Shown: positions 31,962-36,823 of the stretch, piece by piece
Layout: each line of letters begins with the position of its first letter
Position numbering within the stretch: position 1 is the first letter of the stretch
Assembly: GCF_003946085.1 (NCBI RefSeq)
Contig: NZ_RHOB01000009.1
Coordinates: 62,001 to 126,000 of the forward strand
Reading direction: 5' to 3'
Length of the DNA stretch: 64,000 bases
DNA from: Levilactobacillus angrenensis
GTDB lineage: Bacteria > Bacillota > Bacilli > Lactobacillales > Lactobacillaceae
Translations under genes and position numbers: made by a program
The notes under the pieces: model-generated
What the model saw: only the letters and a program-made list of their open reading frames with translations
Told to the model about the DNA's origin: nothing
The model's database searches: none

Positions 31962-31990
31962 AGTTTAGGGTATCCTAGAAAAATTAGCAA
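31962..31990 (-). promoter_or_regulatory. Promoter of the DUF2335 unit
   Basis: Read on the minus strand: TTGCTA (31990-31985), 17 bases, TAAACT (31967-31962). The first start codon follows about 29 bases later. Confidence 0.55.
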
Positions 31991-32075
31991 GTTAAATATT
32001 CTTTAACACTTGAGTTAGCAGCATCGCAACCACCTTCCTTACAAAAATTTAGTAGCTTTATTCAACTATCCAAAC

Positions 32076-32121
32076 AAAAAGTCAGGAACCTTCCTACATA
32101 GAAAGACTTCCTGACTTTTTT
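32076..32121. terminator. Bidirectional terminator right of the cargo unit
   Basis: AAAAAGTCAGGAA pairs with TTCCTGACTTTTTT; T runs lie on both strands. The surrounding 31,934-32,336 spacer otherwise holds two promoters (31,962 and 32,247) and the endolysin terminator. Confidence 0.85.
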
Positions 32122-32246
32122 ACTACAATCCAAATATTAAGGAGAGTACAGGATTTAAGCTTCCCATAATGCCGGCCTTTTAAGGCTGTTTGCGCAAAAA
32201 ACGTGCAAACAAATGTTTCTAAACTAAATTTGTTCCCCCAATTACC

Positions 32247-32275
32247 TTGCTCACGCGAACGTAGGTTCGTATAAT
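32247..32275 (+). promoter_or_regulatory. Plus-strand promoter with consensus LexA box
   Basis: TTGCTC (32247-32252), 17 bases, TATAAT (32270-32275). The perfect palindrome CGAACGTAGGTTCG (32256-32269) matches the Gram-positive LexA operator CGAAC-N4-GTTCG and fills the spacer. Transcription would run rightward, antisense to the endolysin gene. No clear gene follows on that strand. Confidence 0.6.
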
Positions 32276-32294
32276 TGAAACCGAGATTGTACAC

Positions 32295-32330
32295 AAAAAA
32301 GGCGCCCACCCCGTCAGGAGTGAGCGCCTT
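32295..32330 (-). terminator. Terminator of the late operon after the endolysin
   Basis: The minus strand has AAGGCGC / GCGCCTT with an additional inner pairing, followed by TTTTTTGT, seven bases after the endolysin stop. Confidence 0.85.
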
Positions 32331-32336
32331 CGTGTG

Positions 32337-33389
32337 TTACTTGATAAAACTGTTAATCTTTTTGTTGCCACTAATAAATAATCCATTAGCAAGCTTAATC
32401 CGGGTAGTATCGCCGTATACAACTACCTTAGAAACGTCAAATTGTGTCCCAGCCGGTTGCCAATCAACAACTTTATGAAGCGCCTTATCCCTGTACCGAT
32501 GTGACCCATGTACCGATTTAACTCGTTTAACGCCACCCTTAGGGCTATAGTACAAGCGATTAACGTTAGCCCGGTTGGACGTAATATACAGTCCATTTGC
32601 TAACTGGAACCGGGTAATTTTACCATACTTTACTACCTTAGCAATCGAAAAAACAGTGCCCGCCGGAAAATGGTCTACCTTATGTTTGAACTTAATATCC
32701 TTATAGCGATTAATTGGCGTCCGGGCATAGATCATCTTGGGATTGTATCGGTAGTAGATGGCCTTCTTCGGCTTAGTTGCCTTAGTTGCGGTGCCATAGT
32801 AGTAGTTTGAGTACATTTGGGACACATCGAAACCACCATAACACCCAGGGAAGTGCATGCTTGACGTCCATTGCCAGCCGTTATATCCAGTATAAAGCTT
32901 AAACCCGGACGGGTTATAAGGATAGTTAGCCACCCAACCGCCACGGCCCGAGTTGTTCAATGGCACCGAATTAATCCAGCTACCCATCGTATAAACGTCC
33001 GTCTTAGGATAGCCCATGCGGTGGACTTCGTTGATCCAAGCCTTAACAATTTTGGAGTTCTGATTCCAACCAGAGTTGGTGGCTTCAAAATCAAGTACGA
33101 TCACACTGTTCTTGCCCAATCCTGCCTTAAGCGCACTTCGGGCTGCCATCCGGGCTTCGGCCTTAGCCCCAGCCACTGTCGTAAATCGGGCAAAGTGATA
33201 GCCGTTGACGTGTAAGCCAGCAGATACTGCGTTACGAATGCTCGGCTTGGCCGTTTGGTCAGTGAAGTACGTGCCCTCGGATAGCTTAGCTATCATGGCT
33301 TTAACCCCATACTTTTTCATCGCACGCCAATTGGCAACGGTCATGAGCCCATTGTTATTGGACGTATCCACAACATCATAATGCGGCAT
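32337..33389 (-). CDS. Phage endolysin, GH25 muramidase with two C-terminal repeats
   Basis: The 350-residue enzyme cuts the glycan strands of peptidoglycan to release phage. The GH25 domain (residues 1-195) shows VVDTSNNNG at the start and the catalytic DFEAT (about 100-104). Two related C-terminal repeats of about 65 residues follow (about 210-275 and 280-345; AGTVFSIAKVVKYGKITRFQ versus AGTQFDVSKVVVYGDTTRIK), similar to the DUF5776 wall-binding type of lactobacilli. No signal peptide, so the holin is needed. The start overlaps the holin stop by one base. Confidence 0.92.
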   Translation of the reverse strand: MPHYDVVDTSNNNGLMTVANWRAMKKYGVKAMIAKLSEGTYFTDQTAKPSIRNAVSAGLHVNGYHFARFTTVAGAKAEARMAARSALKAGLGKNSVIVLDFEATNSGWNQNSKIVKAWINEVHRMGYPKTDVYTMGSWINSVPLNNSGRGGWVANYPYNPSGFKLYTGYNGWQWTSSMHFPGCYGGFDVSQMYSNYYYGTATKATKPKKAIYYRYNPKMIYARTPINRYKDIKFKHKVDHFPAGTVFSIAKVVKYGKITRFQLANGLYITSNRANVNRLYYSPKGGVKRVKSVHGSHRYRDKALHKVVDWQPAGTQFDVSKVVVYGDTTRIKLANGLFISGNKKINSFIK

Positions 33390-33904
33390 TACTTCACATC
33401 TCCCTCCGTAGTGGCCGTGCCTTCTGGCACATTTAAGGGTGCTGGTTCAGCGGGCTCTGTTGCAGACTGCTTGTCCAGTTGTGCTTGCTTATCAGCGAAC
33501 GCTTGCTCTGTGTCCGCCAGAGCCGCATTGTATTCAGTCTGCTTTGTTTGGGCTTTCGTATTAGTACCCGACATGAGCTGATAGGCCTTCTCAATAGCCG
33601 CGGCCACAAGAACTGGATCAACATTATGCCCCCATCCTTTTAGTTGGGAAATCACACCGGCGATTGCTCGTTCTCGTTTCTCTTCTCCTGGCATTTCATA
33701 GTTCGTTGATAATTTGTGAACCCAACTTGCGGCCAATTGATCCACTATGCTTAAAACTTCTCGTTGACCAGCGGACTTGTTCGCTGCAATCTTGGTTTTC
33801 AATGCCGGGTTGATCCGGGTAAACCAGCCAACCAGGGCAAAAATTAAGACACCTAAGATACCGGTGTCACTGAGTAATTTAATAATCTTCGTAAATTCGT
33901 TCAT
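33389..33904 (-). CDS. Phage holin, LLH family
   Basis: Holins open the membrane for the endolysin. The 171-residue protein has one N-terminal membrane helix (about residues 12-30), then the LLH-type conserved part (REVLSIVDQLAASWVHKL, then RAIAGVISQLKGWG) and a Gln/Ala/Pro-rich tail. It lies directly before the endolysin. Confidence 0.88.
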   Translation of the reverse strand: MNEFTKIIKLLSDTGILGVLIFALVGWFTRINPALKTKIAANKSAGQREVLSIVDQLAASWVHKLSTNYEMPGEEKRERAIAGVISQLKGWGHNVDPVLVAAAIEKAYQLMSGTNTKAQTKQTEYNAALADTEQAFADKQAQLDKQSATEPAEPAPLNVPEGTATTEGDVK

Positions 33905-33915
33905 GCGTTTTCCTC

Positions 33916-34278
33916 CTAAAGCTCACCATACCGTTCCCGGTACGCTTGATTCTCACGTTCTAAAGCGGCATTGCGTTTTCGTAAAGCTTCATTTTCACTA
34001 ACCTTCAAGGCAATCTGCTGGTTAAGTTCTTGTTCCATGGCATCTTTCTTAGCCTTCAATTCGTTCAAATCTTTCGCAAATTGTGCTTGATCACTCTCAC
34101 GTTCTTTACGAAGCGACTCATTATCGGCCTTGACTTGTTCCATAATGTACTTCTCCATGCCCTGACGATCATGGTCAGCTTGCCGTGTGTCAGAATGATA
34201 ACTATGAATAACAGCCCAGATAGTGGTTGCAAACGTTCCCAGTGCGCCTAAAGCAACTGCCCAGGACTTAATATCCAT
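33916..34278 (-). CDS. Membrane-anchored coiled-coil protein of the lysis module
   Basis: The 120 residues have a single N-terminal helix (about 6-24) followed by a long charged coiled coil from residue 40 to the end. The shape resembles spanin-like or holin-partner proteins, but no family motif is seen. It overlaps the 34268 gene by 11 bases and lies 11 bases before the holin. Confidence 0.7.
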   Translation of the reverse strand: MDIKSWAVALGALGTFATTIWAVIHSYHSDTRQADHDRQGMEKYIMEQVKADNESLRKERESDQAQFAKDLNELKAKKDAMEQELNQQIALKVSENEALRKRNAALERENQAYRERYGEL

Positions 34279-34699
34279 GCGTGTCCCCCCTAATCAACGT
34301 ACCGACTAGCAAGAACAGCATGAGTAAAGCGAACACCCACGTTAGGTTAAACCGCACATCAAACAAGCCCCGAACAATAAAAGCCACTGATAAGGCCCCC
34401 ATTGCCGGTGATAGGGCGACTAGGCCACTATCGCGTAACCACCGCTGATTGTGAAAGACACCAACCAGAATAGCGATGCCACAGATAATTAACCACAATG
34501 AAAACCACCAGTCGTCAGCAAAGGCAAAGATTGCATGTTCAGCTGGTGAAGGTGGTGGCGGTGGCGTCACCCGTGGATCGTCTAAATAACCTTGATGAAA
34601 CCAGATATACAAACCGCCTATCATTGAAAATAAGCCAAAACAAAAATGATTCCAATGCGAAAAGGCCCGTTGAACCGGGCCATCTTTAATACGATGCAA
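34268..34699 (-). CDS. Four-helix membrane protein of the lysis module
   Basis: The 143-residue protein has about four membrane helices and a proline-rich loop after the first (TPPPPPSPAE, about residues 45-54). The start is TTG 34699, eight bases after AGGGGTG. A second holin or holin regulator is possible; I recognise no family. The stop of the -1 frame extension of the preceding gene (34,705) lies just before this start. Confidence 0.65.
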   Translation of the reverse strand: MHRIKDGPVQRAFSHWNHFCFGLFSMIGGLYIWFHQGYLDDPRVTPPPPPSPAEHAIFAFADDWWFSLWLIICGIAILVGVFHNQRWLRDSGLVALSPAMGALSVAFIVRGLFDVRFNLTWVFALLMLFLLVGTLIRGDTHGY

Positions 34700-34704
34700 T
34701 CACT

Positions 34705-34799
34705 TCACCCCTTTCCCACAAAAAATCCCATCAAAAAAGCACCAATCATCAATCCTAGGCCACAGGCGTAGAAGATGAGTCGGTGCTGGTAGAGTTTTT
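34705..34799 (-). CDS. -1 frame extension of the XkdX-like gene: membrane helix
   Basis: This open frame has no usable start codon between its upstream stop and the slippery site. Entered by a -1 shift at A-AAA-AAC (34800-34794), it adds about 31 residues containing a clear membrane helix (LIFYACGLGLMIGAFLMGFF) and ends at 34705, six bases before the next start. The fused product would have 73 residues. Without it, a 55-base gap would be left in a tightly packed operon. Inference, not proven. Confidence 0.55.
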
Positions 34800-34800
34800 T
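34739..34800 (-). promoter_or_regulatory. Candidate -1 frameshift signal (slippery site and hairpin)
   Basis: Heptamer A AAA AAC in the zero frame (GCA AAA AAC), a 7-nt spacer (TCTACCA), then a stem GCACC / GGTGC continued by TCATC / GATGA and GCC / GGC. Site, spacing and structure all fit the classic arrangement. Confidence 0.6.
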
Positions 34801-34925
34801 GCGGAGCCAAGGACATTCTTCACATCGTCCTGCAAGTAGGCTGGGACTTCTTCAATAGTACGACCACCGTCCAAAACGTTGGCGGCATAGATAGCGGCTA
34901 AAGCTGAAAATTTAAAGTTTAACAT
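34755..34925 (-). CDS. XkdX/CD1375-like short tail protein (copy 1)
   Basis: The zero-frame product has 56 residues: the short family pattern (FSALAAIYAANVLDGGRTIE, then VPAYLQDDV) and a Ser/Thr-rich end. Such proteins are encoded after the tail-fibre genes of PBSX-like phages; function unknown. It starts at ATG 34925 after GGAGAT. It carries a slippery sequence at codons 42-44 that may lead into a membrane-helix extension. Confidence 0.7.
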   Translation of the reverse strand: MLNFKFSALAAIYAANVLDGGRTIEEVPAYLQDDVKNVLGSAKNSTSTDSSSTPVA

Positions 34926-34939
34926 AGTTTATTATCTCC

Positions 34940-35071
34940 TTATTTGTTTGATTGTAGTTGTGTCAAAGCGGCTTGGGTATCAGACCGAAACGGGACTGGT
35001 ACGGCTTCAATGGAACGTGTGCCGTCAATAATTGCATGTGCGTAAATCTGTGCCAATGCAGAGTATTCCAT
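34940..35071 (-). CDS. XkdX/CD1375-like short tail protein (copy 2)
   Basis: This 43-residue frame (MEYSALAQIYAHAIIDGTRS, then IEAVPVPFRSDT) is clearly related to copy 1, so the pair arose by duplication. The ribosome site AGGAGGTG lies nine bases before ATG 35071; an ATG two codons earlier is too close to it. It lies directly after the 35084 gene. Confidence 0.7.
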   Translation of the reverse strand: MEYSALAQIYAHAIIDGTRSIEAVPVPFRSDTQAALTQLQSNK

Positions 35072-35083
35072 TTCCATCACCTC

Positions 35084-35512
35084 CTAAGATTCACTTGCTG
35101 CCGAACTAGCTGGGGCTGCTGAACTCGTTTCAGCTGAGCCAGTGTCAATCGGAGCGCTAGTTGTTGCCAGCTGTGAGGACAAGTAGTCGACAGCCTCCAT
35201 CAAGCCTTGCTGAGTCAACGCATTGGCTGACTTAAGGCTTTTATTTTCAGTTTGCAATGACTCAACCTGTTTAAGCACTTGAGTATGCGGATCATAAGTT
35301 ACTTCGGCGTCTGGATCATCCACACACAACATTTGTGGCTTGCCGTCCGAACCTATGATTTGTTTTCCATTATCATCTAAGGCCGGTACTTGCTTCATCT
35401 TGACCATCTTCCAACCGATAAATTGGTCAACCCCGTAGGGAACCGGTCCTAAGGCGTACACGGCATAACCGTCCGGCTTATCAATCGGTGCGGTTGCGTA
35501 AATTGTTTTCAT
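35084..35512 (-). CDS. Tail-associated protein of unknown function
   Basis: The 142-residue product starts MKTIYATAPIDKPDGYAVYA, has a coiled-coil stretch (about residues 78-105) and a Ser/Ala-rich C-terminal tail. Its place between tail fibre/RT and the XkdX-like genes corresponds to XkdW of PBSX, but similarity is not evident. ATG 35512 follows GGAG at good spacing; a TTG three codons earlier is too close. It overlaps the reverse transcriptase gene by 32 bases. It does not look like the Avd protein of DGRs. Confidence 0.65.
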   Translation of the reverse strand: MKTIYATAPIDKPDGYAVYALGPVPYGVDQFIGWKMVKMKQVPALDDNGKQIIGSDGKPQMLCVDDPDAEVTYDPHTQVLKQVESLQTENKSLKSANALTQQGLMEAVDYLSSQLATTSAPIDTGSAETSSAAPASSAASES

Positions 35513-36530
35513 GTTTGACAATCTCCTTTGCTTTTTTGATCGAACAGTTGGGTTTCACATACTTATGATAGAAGCCATATGAGTTGGTGTGCTTTAGCCA
35601 GCCCCAGTAGCTAATCATACTGGCCGCATCATGGTACGTTAGGTGGTCTTTACGCCCAACTTTGGCTGCCTTCCTACGAATCCGGAGAGCTAACTTACGG
35701 CGTAAAGTGACATGGTCGCGGTAAAACCGATAGCCCAGAAAGTCAATCGGTCGACTACCAACTCGAAAAAGCTGCCAGTTAGGCTTGATGGCTAGTCCTT
35801 CGGCTTTAAGATAGGTATCCATCTGGTCACGGGATCGATGCAACTTCTTTTTGTTACCACTCAACATGACTAGGTCGTCCATATATCTGACATAGTGCGG
35901 TACCCGCCAGTTGTTTTTTACCTGATGATCAAAATCCTCCAGATAAAAGTTGGCCAGCCATTGTGAAGTATACAAGCCTAGTGGTAATCCCGGTGAGTAT
36001 GAGTCAATAATCGCCCCCAACAGTCGTAAAACTTGCGGATCTTTAAAACGGTGTTGCAGTTTTAGTTTCAGAATGTCTGTGTTGATTGAAGCGTAAAAGT
36101 GGTGAATATCCATCTTGAGACAATACTTGGTATGTTTGGGGTCGTTCTGTAACCACTTTGGGATCACCTTGCGCCCCTGAGCCATCCCACGACCGGGAAC
36201 GGTGGCCAGATTGTACTCATACATGCTTTTTAAAAAGATTGGCTGCAGCACCAACATAATCGACCAGTGAATAATTTGGTCCGGGAAAAACGGGGTTGTG
36301 GTTATTTGACGGTCCTTATCCATTTCATGGGCTGTCCATGTTTTGACTTTGGCCGGCTTGAATTCACCCGACAGCAATAAATACTGGATCTGCTGAATCG
36401 TTTCTTCTTCATGGCTGAGCCTTCGGCTCACCGACTTTCGGTGCCGTTTTCCAATGGCTGCCTGGTGAAGTGCTAACTTAATGGTTTCCGGATCCGCAAT
36501 ATCATGGATCAAATTACCATAGCGTTTCAA
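35481..36530 (-). CDS. Reverse transcriptase of a diversity-generating retroelement
   Basis: The enzyme copies the template-repeat RNA with errors at adenines, and the cDNA replaces the variable repeat of the tail fibre. The 349 residues show the RT palm: SMYEYNLATVPGRGMAQG (about 102-119), catalytic Asp 141 in CLKMDIHHFYASI, GLPLGLYTSQWLANFYL (181-197, with the SQ pair typical of DGR enzymes) and YMDD at 216-219. A thumb-like region follows (FLGYRF, about 264). There is no maturase or endonuclease domain, as expected for this class. The start is TTG 36530 after AAGGAAG. It lies 146 bases after the template repeat. Confidence 0.95.
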   Translation of the reverse strand: MKRYGNLIHDIADPETIKLALHQAAIGKRHRKSVSRRLSHEEETIQQIQYLLLSGEFKPAKVKTWTAHEMDKDRQITTTPFFPDQIIHWSIMLVLQPIFLKSMYEYNLATVPGRGMAQGRKVIPKWLQNDPKHTKYCLKMDIHHFYASINTDILKLKLQHRFKDPQVLRLLGAIIDSYSPGLPLGLYTSQWLANFYLEDFDHQVKNNWRVPHYVRYMDDLVMLSGNKKKLHRSRDQMDTYLKAEGLAIKPNWQLFRVGSRPIDFLGYRFYRDHVTLRRKLALRIRRKAAKVGRKDHLTYHDAASMISYWGWLKHTNSYGFYHKYVKPNCSIKKAKEIVKHENNLRNRTD

Positions 36531-36675
36531 TCAATCACTTCCTTCTGAATTTAAATAACTTATTAACCTCAAGAACTTTCAATTTACTTACTAGCCCCTG
36601 CTTTGTAGCGGCGAATTTTTACCAAGTGGTACGGAGTCGTTGATGCATTACTTGTGTTTGCCGTGTTTCAGTTAA

Positions 36676-36776
36676 TATGGAGGCGAGAGCCGACATTGGA
36701 GTTCGTGTCAGACGACGAGTTGTTGCCGTTCCAGTACCAAAGACCGGAGTTGCCAGCGTTCCAATTCCAGCTGCCT
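36676..36776 (-). repeat. DGR template repeat (TR)
   Basis: 101 bases that align without gaps to the variable repeat at an offset of 162. On the coding strand it has 23 adenines, of which 14 differ in the VR; the other 78 bases are identical. In the VR frame it would read as AAC/AAT-rich codons (G-S-W-N-W-N-A-G-N...), the usual design that allows wide amino-acid change without stops. It is non-coding here, between target gene and RT. Confidence 0.95.
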
Positions 36777-36797
36777 GCATCAACAATCCCAAAAGTC

Positions 36798-36817
36798 CTG
36801 GGGGAGAAATCCCCCAG
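36798..36817 (-). promoter_or_regulatory. DGR target-recognition hairpin downstream of VR
   Basis: CTGGGGGA pairs perfectly with TCCCCCAG around a 4-nt loop (TTTC on the coding strand, GAAA on the other). It begins 20 bases past the VR, right after the tail-fibre stop codon. An 8-bp GC-rich stem with a 4-nt loop at this place is known to be required for retrohoming in the Bordetella phage DGR. Confidence 0.85.
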
Positions 36818-36823
36818 ACCTCC

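Noticed and set aside
32094-32309. 71-residue minus-strand frame after the endolysin
   Set aside because: It runs through two terminators and the LexA box region, with no ribosome site.
31166-32336. Left attachment site of the prophage
   Set aside because: The partner site is outside the window and no tRNA gene or obvious duplicated core lies here; the border cannot be set from this sequence alone.
35481-36530. Reverse transcriptase as part of a retron or group II intron
   Set aside because: No msr/msd-like inverted structure and no maturase or endonuclease domain; the TR/VR pair with adenine-only differences fixes the DGR assignment.
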